Below, one piece after another: positions 26,710 to 34,580 of a stretch of 64,000 bases of DNA. The first letter of the stretch is position 1; the number at the start of each line of letters is the position of its first letter. This DNA comes from Ralstonia sp. 25mfcol4.1 (GTDB lineage Bacteria > Pseudomonadota > Gammaproteobacteria > Burkholderiales > Burkholderiaceae), in the NCBI RefSeq assembly GCF_900104095.1, contig NZ_FNJO01000008.1:62001-126000 (forward strand), written 5' to 3'. The notes below the pieces were generated by a model. That model saw only the letters and a list, made by a program, of their open reading frames with translations, was not told where the DNA came from and did not search any database. Position numbers and translations under genes: made by a program.

Positions 26710-28788
26710 ATGTCCTCCACCCTCTCCGCCCTGCTCTCGCCCCGTTCCGTCGCCATCGTTGGCGCTTCCGACAACATCCACAAGATTGGCGGCCGGCCGA
26801 TCCATTACATGCAGACCATGGGCTACGCCGGGACCATCTATCCGGTCAACCCGCAGCGCGAAACGCTGCAGGGGCTGCGCGCGTACCCATCGCTCGATGC
26901 GCTGCCCGAGGCGCCCGAACTGGCGGTGATCGTGGTTGCCGGTGACGCAGCGGTGCAAGCCGTGGCCGACTGCGCGCGGCTGGGCGTGGGCGCGGCCATC
27001 GTGATCGCGTCCGGATTCGGCGAGGCGGGCGAGGCTGGCAAGCGCCAGCAGGACGAGATGGTGCGCATCGCGCGGGAAGGCGGCCTGCGCATCGTCGGCC
27101 CAAACAGCCAGGGGCTGGCCAACTTTGGCAATGGCACTATCGCCAGTTTTTCGACGATGTTTATCGAGATCCCGCCGCAGGATGGGCCGGTGGCGGTGGT
27201 CAGCCAGAGCGGCGGCACGGCGGCGCTGGTCTATGGCCTGCTGCGCAACCAGGGGATCGGTGTGCGGCATGTGCATGCCACCGGCAACCAGGCCGACGTC
27301 ACCGTCAGCGAACTGGCGCTGGCCGTGGCGCAGGACCCCGATGTGCGCCTGCTGCTGCTGTATCTGGAAACGCTGACCGACCCGGATGTGCTGGCCGAAG
27401 CCGCTGCCGTGGCCCGCGCGCGCGGCGTCCCCGTGGTGGCCGTCAAATCGGGCCGTTCGCAGGCCGGCGCCCGCGCCGCCGCATCGCACACGGGCGCCAT
27501 GGCCAACGAAGATCGCGCGGTCGATGCCTTTCTGGCCCGCCACGGCATCTGGCGCGTCGAAGACGCCCACGCGCTGGCGCGCTGCGCCCCGCTCTACCTG
27601 CGCGGCTGGCAACCGGCCGGCCGCCGGCTGGTCGTCGTCAGCAACTCGGGCGCCAGCTGCGTGATGGCCACCGATACCGCCGATGCCCTCGGCATCCCGA
27701 TGGCGCCACTGTCGGCCGCCACACAATCCGCGCTGGCCGAACGGCTACCCGGCTTCGCGGCCACGGCCAATCCGGTGGACGTGACCGCCGCGCTGCTGAC
27801 GAACAGCGGCCTGTTCGGCGACGTACTGCCCGTGGTCGGCGCCGACCCCTCGGCGGATCTGGTCCTGCTCGATATTCCGGTGGCCGGCATGGGCTACGAC
27901 GTGCCACGCTTTGCCCGCGATGCCGCCCAGTTTGCCGACCAGGCTGGCAAGGCGATTGCCGTGGCCGCCTGGCAGGACGCGGTGGTCAGCGAATTCCGCG
28001 CGGCCAACGTGCCAACGTTCGTCCACGCGGCCGACGCGCTGGCCGCCTTCCATCAGCTGACCGCGCACCAGCAACTGCTACGCGACGTGGCCGGCGAGCC
28101 CGCCATGCCGCCGATCGTTCCGTCCGCCGTTGCCACGCCTTCCCGCACGCTCAGCGAGGCCGCCAGTCTGGCCCGGCTGGCCGAAGCCGGCGTGCCTGTG
28201 GTGGAACACTACCTGTGCCAGAGCGCCGACGAAGCGCTGGCGGCTTGGCAACGCATTGGCGCCCCGGTAGCGATCAAGGCCAGTTCCCCGGCCGTGCCGC
28301 ACAAGAGCGAACACGGCCTGGTGGCGCTGAACTGCAACAGCCACGATGCAATTGTCGACGCATTCACCAAGCAAACGCGGACACTCGACGCCATGCATGC
28401 CCCATGCGAAGGCGTCATCGTCGCGCGCATGTCGCGCGGCCAGCGCGAATGCATGGTCGGCGCCCACTGGGACCCGGTCTTCGGCGCGGTGCTGCTGGTG
28501 GGCGACGGCGGCAAGTACGTGGAAGTGGTGCGCGACACGGCGGTACTGCTGGCCCCCGCCAGCCCGGCCGCCATCGAACGCGCGGTACGCGGCCTGCGCA
28601 TGGCCCCGCTGCTCGACGGCGTACGCGGCGAGTCCCCGGTCGATGTCGCCGCCCTGTGCGACGTGGCCGCCAGGGTCGGCAACCTCGTGCATCAGGCACG
28701 CGGCCAGATCCGCTCGGTGGATCTGAATCCGGTCATGCTGGGGGCAGAGGGGGCGCTGGTGGTGGATGGGTTGATGGAGGTGGCGTAG
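26710..28788 (+). CDS. NDP-forming acyl-CoA synthetase (acetate-CoA ligase family)
   Basis: 692 residues. CoA-binding Rossmann domain at the start (S-V-A-I-V-G-A-S-D near 13-21), succinyl-CoA ligase-like domains in the middle (G-P-N-S-Q-G-L near 132; S-H-T-G-A-M-A near 259) and an ATP-grasp domain from about 480. It makes an acyl-CoA from a free acid. As the last gene of the IclR operon it probably activates the acid that the thiolase-like/DUF35 pair later cleaves. Confidence 0.9.
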   Translation: MSSTLSALLSPRSVAIVGASDNIHKIGGRPIHYMQTMGYAGTIYPVNPQRETLQGLRAYPSLDALPEAPELAVIVVAGDAAVQAVADCARLGVGAAIVIASGFGEAGEAGKRQQDEMVRIAREGGLRIVGPNSQGLANFGNGTIASFSTMFIEIPPQDGPVAVVSQSGGTAALVYGLLRNQGIGVRHVHATGNQADVTVSELALAVAQDPDVRLLLLYLETLTDPDVLAEAAAVARARGVPVVAVKSGRSQAGARAAASHTGAMANEDRAVDAFLARHGIWRVEDAHALARCAPLYLRGWQPAGRRLVVVSNSGASCVMATDTADALGIPMAPLSAATQSALAERLPGFAATANPVDVTAALLTNSGLFGDVLPVVGADPSADLVLLDIPVAGMGYDVPRFARDAAQFADQAGKAIAVAAWQDAVVSEFRAANVPTFVHAADALAAFHQLTAHQQLLRDVAGEPAMPPIVPSAVATPSRTLSEAASLARLAEAGVPVVEHYLCQSADEALAAWQRIGAPVAIKASSPAVPHKSEHGLVALNCNSHDAIVDAFTKQTRTLDAMHAPCEGVIVARMSRGQRECMVGAHWDPVFGAVLLVGDGGKYVEVVRDTAVLLAPASPAAIERAVRGLRMAPLLDGVRGESPVDVAALCDVAARVGNLVHQARGQIRSVDLNPVMLGAEGALVVDGLMEVA

Positions 28789-28890
28789 CCGCAAAAGGCG
28801 GCGCTATCCAAACTCCCTTACCAATTGCTGGACGGCCACCGGACCATCCTTTTCTATCGTGTCGTTTCTCCACGAGGCGTGAGGATCGGC

Positions 28891-29094
28891 TCAGCATTTT
28901 GAGCATTTCTTTTGGCGAGACGGGAAGGTCGAAAAACCGCGGGTCCTTGGCGACGATACCGGCAATGGATAAGGTTCGCCTTCCAAGGCGACGGTCTTGC
29001 CGTGATGCGTGAAGAAGAAGCCCTTGCCTGCTATCAGGACGCCGCCCGTTGTCGTGGCGTCGCCGTCCCGCAGTGCATACCTGATATCAGCCAT
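28891..29094 (-). pseudogene. PAAR-like protein, probably frameshifted
   Basis: The start at 29094 has GGAG seven bases upstream. The first 40 residues (R-D-G-D-A-T-T-T-G-G-V-L, then H-H-G-K-T-V-A-L-E-G) match the opening of small PAAR-type spike-tip proteins. After A-L-E-G-E, near 28990, the frame turns low-quality and stops after 67 residues. Another frame from the same point reads I-A-G-I-V-A-K-D-P-R-F-F-D-L-P and stays open past 28735. I infer a frameshift, either real decay or a sequence error. No T6SS genes are nearby, so this would be an orphan PAAR. Apart from this remnant, 28789-29331 shows no gene. Confidence 0.5.
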
Positions 29095-29331
29095 GTCGTC
29101 TCCATCAAGAATGGCGCCCATTCTTGATGGGCCCGCTGGACACGCAATCGCCGAATGCTGAAACCGGGCACAGCATGGACCGCCGCCCTGATTGTTCACA
29201 TCTCAAGACAAACTGTCAGTCGATTCGATCTTCTTTGCTTTGTCGCCAATCGTTACATTTCAGGCGCCGCATCGCGCCTGAGCCCTTACGGAGGCGCGCG
29301 TGCGCGCGTCTCACTACAAGGATAACGAAGC

Positions 29332-30438
29332 ATGAAGACCCGTCTCGCCTGCCTGGCCGCCATGGCCGTCCTGCCTGCCCTGCCCGCCGCGGCGCAGGCC
29401 CAATCGAGCATCACGCTGTATGGCGTGGTGGATGCCGGCGTGGAGTTCCTGACCCACGCCCCGAACACCGCCACTGGTGGCAGCAACAATCTGGTGCGGA
29501 TGTCGGCCGGAAACCTGTCGACGTCGCGTTGGGGTCTGCGTGGCGCCGAAGACCTCGGTGGTGGCCTGAAGGCGGTCTTTACGCTGGAAAGCGGCTTTGA
29601 CCTCGACACTGGCAGCCTGAACCAGGGTGGCCGCCTGTTCGGCCGTCAGGCGTTTGTGGGTCTGCAGAACCAGTACGGCACGCTGTCGCTGGGTCGTCAC
29701 CAGACGGTGCTCTACGACTTCTCGCTGGCTTATGACCCGATGGCCATCGCCACGCGCTACTCGGTGCTGATGCACGACAAGTGGATGTCGGGCCGTGCCG
29801 ACAACTCGCTGAAGTTCACGGGCCAGACCGGCGCGCTCTACTACGGCCTGTTCTACAGCACCGGCTACGACAGCAGCGCCGGCGGCGAAGTGCCGGGCGA
29901 TTACAAGGCCGGCCGCAACTGGTCGGTGGCGGGCGGCTACGATGCCGGCCCGGTGTCGGCCCGCGTGGTCTATGACGAAGTGCGCGGCAGCACCGTCGCC
30001 ACGGACGACAACCGCGAGCGCCGCGCCACCCTCGGCGCCAGCTACAACTTTGGCCGTGGCCGCGCGTTTGCCGGCTATCGCTGGTACTACGGTGACTTCG
30101 CCAGCAGCTCGCTGCGCACCAACCTGTACTGGGTGGGCGCCACGTATCAGGTGACCCCGGCCATCGCCGTCACGGGCGCCGCCTACTACACCGACGTGCG
30201 CAACAGCAACGGCGATCCGTACAGCTTCGTGCTGTCGGGTACCTATGCGCTGTCCAAGCGCACCGACCTCTACGCGATTACCACCTACGCGCAGAACCGT
30301 AACGGTTCGTCGATGAGCCTGTCCGGCTTTGGGCCGTCGCTGAACGGCAGCGCCACCACGCTGACCGCTACCAGCGAGCAGGTGCGTGCCGGCCAAAGCC
30401 AGTTCGGCGCCATCATTGGCGTGCGCCACCGCTTCTGA
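29332..30438 (+). CDS. Trimeric outer-membrane porin (Gram-negative porin family)
   Basis: 368 residues. Sec signal (cleavage near A-Q-A at about 21-23), then Q-S-S-I-T-L-Y-G-V-V-D-A-G-V and S-R-W-G-L-R-G-A-E-D-L-G-G-G-L, the hallmark start of beta-proteobacterial 16-strand porins. It ends R-H-R-F with the terminal Phe needed for outer-membrane assembly. It has its own ribosome site (AAGGA) and is monocistronic, ending at a hairpin shared with the convergent hglS gene. Less similar to the two porins at 47284-49600 than those are to each other. Confidence 0.92.
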   Translation: MKTRLACLAAMAVLPALPAAAQAQSSITLYGVVDAGVEFLTHAPNTATGGSNNLVRMSAGNLSTSRWGLRGAEDLGGGLKAVFTLESGFDLDTGSLNQGGRLFGRQAFVGLQNQYGTLSLGRHQTVLYDFSLAYDPMAIATRYSVLMHDKWMSGRADNSLKFTGQTGALYYGLFYSTGYDSSAGGEVPGDYKAGRNWSVAGGYDAGPVSARVVYDEVRGSTVATDDNRERRATLGASYNFGRGRAFAGYRWYYGDFASSSLRTNLYWVGATYQVTPAIAVTGAAYYTDVRNSNGDPYSFVLSGTYALSKRTDLYAITTYAQNRNGSSMSLSGFGPSLNGSATTLTATSEQVRAGQSQFGAIIGVRHRF

Positions 30439-30534
30439 TCCACGTCTGATCGACGGTTGAGCGTCATCGGATTGCGTAAAGCGTCCAGACAGCGTCCAGA
30501 CTCCACGGCGAAGACTTTCCCTTCGTCCTTCCAT

Positions 30535-30571
30535 GGGCCCGCACAGGTGATTGCCTGGCGGGCCCCTTTCT
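30535..30571. terminator. Hairpin between convergent porin and hglS genes
   Basis: GGGCCCGC (30535-30542), then CAGG-TGATTG-CCTG, then GCGGGCCC (30558-30565), followed by CTTTCTT. The stem of 8 plus 4 bp has one bulged A. It serves the porin and may act in both directions. Confidence 0.65.
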
Positions 30572-30627
30572 TATGTGGCGGCGGGCCGTGTGGTTTGCGC
30601 CGAAGGAAGGAGCCAGCCAGGCGTGCC

Positions 30628-31992
30628 TTAAACGCTTGCGGCCAACCCCAGCGACTTCAGCGCCGCGTCCAGCGACGCCTGTTGCTCCGCGGCGTACAGC
30701 GCCAGTTCATCGCTGACCGTCGCACCCAGCGCCTGCTCGAAGGCCGCGCGGTTGGGCGATGCCTGCAGGTCGTCGCGGTTCTCGTCGCCCAGGTTCGACT
30801 GGAAGATGCCGGCGGCGCTGACCGGCAGGAAGTCTTCGTAGGTGATCGGCTCGGCCACCAGCGCGCCGGCGGCAATCAGCGCTTCCACATCGCCGCCGTC
30901 GGCCGCCGCATTGCCCGCCGCGTAGCGGTAGTACGCCAGGCCCTGCTGGCGCAGCGCCTTATGGTCGTCCGGGAACGCCTCGAAAATATCGCCAAGCGTC
31001 TTGCGATAGGCATCGGCGTTCGAACCGTCCCCAGCCGGCGTGATGACCTTGCGCACCTCGTTCAGCAGTTCGTCGTAGAGCTTGCGGCCCTTGGGCGTCA
31101 GCGCCACGCCGCGTTGCTCGATCTCGCCAAAGCGGGCCGTATGGGTGCCGGCCTCGCCGCCATCGCGGAAGGTGACCGGCTCGCTCAGCGCCAGGAAACT
31201 GGTCTGGCGCAGCAGGATCGGGCAGCGGCGCGTGGGCGGGCCTTCCACCACGGCCTTGGGGCTGATGCCGCGTGCCGGCATCTGCGCCTGAACCATATCG
31301 ATGTCCAGCGTGCGCGGCGTCAGGTGATTGATGTGCGGGCCGGGGAAGCACACGATGTCGGCGATCAGCGGATGCGTCTTGCGCAGCTTCCAGTACAGGT
31401 CGGCTTCGACGGTGGACTTGCCGTGCCAGCGGAATGTCTCCAGCGCCTCGGCCACAAAGCGGGCAGCGTCCTCGTCAGCCAGGCCGCCCTGCTGCTCGGC
31501 GCGCTCGATCAGCGCCAGGCAGCCCGGCGTGAAGATCGACCGCGTGGCCAGCACCGCTGCGGCGGCGTCGCGCAGCGCGGCGTCCTGGATCAGGTCCAGG
31601 CGCAGCAGCGACGTGAACACGCGGAACGGGTTCTCGGCCAGGCCGGCGGTGTCCTTCGGCCGGAACGCCGTAGAGTGCACCGGCACGCCGGCCACGGACA
31701 GATCGTAATAGCCCACCGGGAACATGCCCATCACGGCGAACAGGCGGCGGATCGTGGCGAGTTCGGCAGGCGTACCCACGCGGATGGCGCCGTGGCGCTC
31801 CACCTCGATGCGCGATTCCTGGCCCGCCGCACCGGCGGCAGCGGCACCGACGCTGGCCAGCACTTCGGCGTTGACATCGGATACCAGCGCCATCAGCGTG
31901 CCGTACTGCGGCACCTCGGCACGGTACATATCGGACATGGCGCGCGAGAACCGGGCGCGGATCTGGCTGGGGGACGTGAAAGCGGCAGACAT
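30628..31992 (-). CDS. hglS: 2-oxoadipate dioxygenase/decarboxylase (HglS/YdcJ, DUF1338)
   Basis: 454 residues from the ATG at 31992. The family signatures R-I-E-V-E-R-H-G-A-I-R (His about 67), F-P-G-P-H-I-N-H-L-T-P-R (His about 223) and R-F-G-E-I-E-Q-R-G (Glu about 290) are present; they match the three metal ligands known for HglS. The enzyme turns 2-oxoadipate into 2-hydroxyglutarate in lysine breakdown. A LysR gene lies 73 bp upstream on the same strand and is its likely regulator. Confidence 0.88.
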   Translation of the reverse strand: MSAAFTSPSQIRARFSRAMSDMYRAEVPQYGTLMALVSDVNAEVLASVGAAAAGAAGQESRIEVERHGAIRVGTPAELATIRRLFAVMGMFPVGYYDLSVAGVPVHSTAFRPKDTAGLAENPFRVFTSLLRLDLIQDAALRDAAAAVLATRSIFTPGCLALIERAEQQGGLADEDAARFVAEALETFRWHGKSTVEADLYWKLRKTHPLIADIVCFPGPHINHLTPRTLDIDMVQAQMPARGISPKAVVEGPPTRRCPILLRQTSFLALSEPVTFRDGGEAGTHTARFGEIEQRGVALTPKGRKLYDELLNEVRKVITPAGDGSNADAYRKTLGDIFEAFPDDHKALRQQGLAYYRYAAGNAAADGGDVEALIAAGALVAEPITYEDFLPVSAAGIFQSNLGDENRDDLQASPNRAAFEQALGATVSDELALYAAEQQASLDAALKSLGLAASV

Positions 31993-32065
31993 GTTCTGGG
32001 GACGACAGTGTGACGAAAAAGAGCCGCCCAGTGTGGTCGGGCGGCTGGACGGCCGCAAGCGATAT

Positions 32066-33034
32066 TTATGGGCGACTTGATGCGATTTTCGCATTAACTT
32101 GATGCCCCGCCAGCGCCTGAGTTTTGATGCCCTCGCATTGGCGCAGCAGCCAGCCGGAAAACAGCGCAGCCTTGTCGCGATCCGTGCCGTCGCCGGGTTT
32201 GGCCTGGCGATAGGTCAGGAAATAGGCGCCGTGCCGACCGGACTCCGGCGCCCCGGCGAACGGCAGCGCCGTCAGCCGGCCGCTTTCGATCTCTGCGCGT
32301 ACCATCATTTCTGGCAAAACGGCGATGCCAAGCCCGCAGATCGCGGCGCCGGTGACCATCGTGAACAGATCGTAGCGGGGCCCCAGGCGGGCGCGGCGCC
32401 GAATCGCCTCGTCGTCGCCGCCGAACCAGTCGGGCCAGGCATCGGGGCGGCTGGCCAGATGCAACAGCGGAAGATTCAGCAGGTCTTCGCGCTTGTGCAG
32501 TGGCGCGCCCTGCAGCAGTTGCGGGCTGCACACCGGGATCGACGGACCCTCTTCGAGCAGCCGGGCCGACGGATGCCCGTCCCAGGCGTCGTTGCCGAAA
32601 TAGATGGCCGCATCGAACAGCGAATCGGCAAAGTGGAACGGCTCGGGCCGCGCATGGATATTGACGACGATGCGTGGATGCTCGGCCCGGAAGCCGGCCA
32701 GGCGCGGAATCAGCCATTGGGTGGCGAACGTGGGCACCACGGCGAGTTCCAGCACCTCCATGCCGCCAGCGCGCGACGCCAGGTCCTTGGTGGCGCGCTC
32801 GATGGCCTTCAGTTCGGCGCGGATTTCGCGCACATAGCGGTCGCCGTCGGGCGTCAGCACCACGCGCTGGCGCACCCGTTCGAAGAAGCGCACGCCGAGC
32901 CGTTCCTCCATGGCCTGGATCTGCCGGGAAATCGCGCTTTCGGTGACGTTCAGTTCCGCGGCGGCGCGCGTGAAGCTGCCAAGGCGGGCAGCGCACTCAA
33001 GCATCTGGAGTGCGATCAGGCTGGGCAGGCGCAT
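32066..33034 (-). CDS. LysR-type transcriptional regulator
   Basis: 322 residues. N-terminal winged helix (L-G-S-F-T-R-A-A-A-E-L-N-V-T-E-S-A-I-S-R-Q-I) and effector domain of the GcvA type (T-F-A-T-Q-W-L-I-P-R-L). It lies directly ahead of hglS on the same strand, so it probably responds to a lysine-pathway intermediate and activates hglS. The last residues form a short polar extension. Confidence 0.9.
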   Translation of the reverse strand: MRLPSLIALQMLECAARLGSFTRAAAELNVTESAISRQIQAMEERLGVRFFERVRQRVVLTPDGDRYVREIRAELKAIERATKDLASRAGGMEVLELAVVPTFATQWLIPRLAGFRAEHPRIVVNIHARPEPFHFADSLFDAAIYFGNDAWDGHPSARLLEEGPSIPVCSPQLLQGAPLHKREDLLNLPLLHLASRPDAWPDWFGGDDEAIRRRARLGPRYDLFTMVTGAAICGLGIAVLPEMMVRAEIESGRLTALPFAGAPESGRHGAYFLTYRQAKPGDGTDRDKAALFSGWLLRQCEGIKTQALAGHQVNAKIASSRP

Positions 33035-33077
33035 GGTTCAGGGGCTGGTGAACGGGAAAACAAGGCGGATTCGGAAA

Positions 33078-33968
33078 TCAGGGGCGCGCGATGGCGGCCA
33101 GGATGCGCTTCAGCTTGTCGGGGTTGCGTTGCGCGTGGATGCCGACAATACGCTCGCCATCGGTCTCGATGCTTTGGGCCGATTCGAGCTGGCCATCGAC
33201 AAAGCGCAGCAGCGCCCACTGGCCGTTGAGCACCACCATCTGCACATGCACGGTCTGGCCGCGCCGCTGCGCCGCGAAGAACACCTGCGCGATCTTGCCG
33301 CCGCCGACCAGCGGCTTCGGAAAGCTCGGCACCTTGCCGCCTCCGTCGCCAATCAGCGTGGCCTCGTCGGCCAGCAGGCCCCGGATCGCGTCAAACGTGC
33401 CCTCCTCCAGCGCCTGGGCGAAGCGCCGCACCAGATTCAGGTGCACATCCTTGCGTACGGGCTGGTGTGGCCGGCCGTCGCGCAACTGGGTCTTCGCGCG
33501 GCTCACCAGCTGGCGGCAGGCCGCCTCGCTCTTGCCGATGACCTCTGCCACCTGGGCGTAGTCGGCATCGAACACTTCCCGCAGCAGAAAGGCCGCACGC
33601 GCTTCGGGCGTCAGGCGTTCCAGCAGGAACAGGAACGCCACCGACACGTCGTCGGCACGCTCGTAGAGGGCTTCGGGGGTATCGGTACCTTCGGACATCA
33701 GCGGCTCAGGCAGCCAGATGCCGGCGTAGTGCTCGCGCTGCAGCTTGGCCGCGCGCAGATGATCGATGGCCAGCCGCGTGGTCACCGATACCAGCCAGGC
33801 CTCGGGGTTGTCGATGGCGTTGCGATCGGTGCCGTGCCAGCGCAGCCAGGCGTCCTGCACGACATCCTCGGCCTCAGCCACGGCACCAAGCATCCGGTAC
33901 GCGATGGCCTGAAGGCGTGGGCGAAGCTGGTCGAAGGTCTGGATGGGATCGGGTGCAGGCGCGGCCAT
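33078..33968 (-). CDS. ECF sigma factor with C-terminal SnoaL-like domain (SigJ/ECF41 type)
   Basis: 296 residues. The start at 33968 (AAGGA upstream) is preferred over the ATG 30 bp further up. Sigma region 2 (about 13-80, with A-E-A-E-D-V-V-Q-D-A-W-L-R-W) and region 4 (about 120-175) are followed by a 110-residue SnoaL-like domain that in this group controls sigma activity. No anti-sigma gene is adjacent, as usual for the group. Divergent from the LexA-box gene; the 5' ends are about 185 bp apart. Confidence 0.88.
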   Translation of the reverse strand: MAAPAPDPIQTFDQLRPRLQAIAYRMLGAVAEAEDVVQDAWLRWHGTDRNAIDNPEAWLVSVTTRLAIDHLRAAKLQREHYAGIWLPEPLMSEGTDTPEALYERADDVSVAFLFLLERLTPEARAAFLLREVFDADYAQVAEVIGKSEAACRQLVSRAKTQLRDGRPHQPVRKDVHLNLVRRFAQALEEGTFDAIRGLLADEATLIGDGGGKVPSFPKPLVGGGKIAQVFFAAQRRGQTVHVQMVVLNGQWALLRFVDGQLESAQSIETDGERIVGIHAQRNPDKLKRILAAIARP

Positions 33969-34047
33969 GGCACAAGGGTCCTTGCGGTGGGCTGCCATTG
34001 TGGCATTGGCGCCCTGTCGCCGTCTCGCGTTGTGTCTGACTGCGCCC

Positions 34048-34075
34048 TTGAAATTTCCGAACTACTGTATATATT
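34048..34075 (+). promoter_or_regulatory. Sigma-70-like promoter overlapping the first LexA box
   Basis: TTGAAA (34048-34053) and TATATT (34070-34075), spacer 16 bp. The -10 lies inside the first LexA box and the second box covers the expected transcription start, the classic layout for LexA repression. Confidence 0.65.
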
Positions 34076-34080
34076 TACAG
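34065..34080. promoter_or_regulatory. LexA (SOS) box 1
   Basis: CTGTATATATTTACAG fits the CTGT-N8-ACAG consensus used by LexA of beta- and gamma-proteobacteria, with the AT-rich centre of strong sites. It overlaps the -10 of the promoter for the gene at 34154. Confidence 0.85.
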
Positions 34081-34084
34081 TGTA

Positions 34085-34100
34085 CTGTATGAATAGACAG
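34085..34100. promoter_or_regulatory. LexA (SOS) box 2
   Basis: CTGTATGAATAGACAG, again CTGT-N8-ACAG. It begins exactly 20 bp after box 1, about two helical turns, so two LexA dimers could bind the same face of the DNA. It sits 53 bp before the start of the downstream gene. Confidence 0.82.
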
Positions 34101-34153
34101 TACCAGATGTCTTGAGATGGATTGAACAGCGTCGGAACCTTCGGAGCCCTGAA

Positions 34154-34480
34154 ATGGAACACCTGATCCGTGTGCAGAACGAATACGACCGCCAGGTACT
34201 GGTCTGGCTGCGCGGACGCATTGGCGACGCAGCCTTGGTGTCGGCCGCGCGCCGCACCGCCGCGGACGGAAAAAAGCCTTATCTCTCAACGATTTGCCGC
34301 CTGCTGAACATCCGGCCGCCGTCGCGCCGCAGCTTTGCCGATGAGGCGCGCAAGACGCACCGTGCGGTGGGTGAACGGTATCTGGCGCAGATCCGCCAGA
34401 TCCTGGCCAAGCCGGCTGCCCAGCACGCACAGCGCGAAGCGACCGGGCATGACGCGCGGCCCCAGGGTTCCCTCTTCTAG
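34154..34480 (+). CDS. Unknown 108-residue protein under tandem LexA boxes
   Basis: The ATG at 34154 follows the SOS promoter by about 70 bp; the alternative start at 34112 has no ribosome site. The protein is basic, without signal peptide or membrane segment. It has a predicted helical start (N-E-Y-D-R-Q-V-L-V-W-L-R-G-R-I-G-D) and a K-K-P-Y-L-S-T-I-C-R-L-L-N-I-R-P-P-S-R-R segment that may bind nucleic acid or protein. The tail is polar and ends G-S-L-F. I do not recognise a family. The regulation points to the DNA-damage response; the activity is unknown. Confidence 0.75.
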   Translation: MEHLIRVQNEYDRQVLVWLRGRIGDAALVSAARRTAADGKKPYLSTICRLLNIRPPSRRSFADEARKTHRAVGERYLAQIRQILAKPAAQHAQREATGHDARPQGSLF

Positions 34481-34513
34481 ACCGCGTTCGGACGCCGCCG
34501 AGTTTTAGTCCGA

Positions 34514-34532
34514 ATTATTGAAATCCAATAAT
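34514..34532. terminator. Stem-loop between the SOS gene and the ThDP enzyme gene
   Basis: ATTATTG (34514-34520), loop AAATC, CAATAAT (34526-34532). CCGA/TCGG outside extends the stem over one bulge. Located between two convergent genes (stops at 34480 and 34581). AT-rich and without a T run, so only a tentative terminator. Confidence 0.35.
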
Positions 34533-34580
34533 CGGGTAAACAGCCTGTAGATCACTTCTACTGACTGTTTCGCGCCTTGC

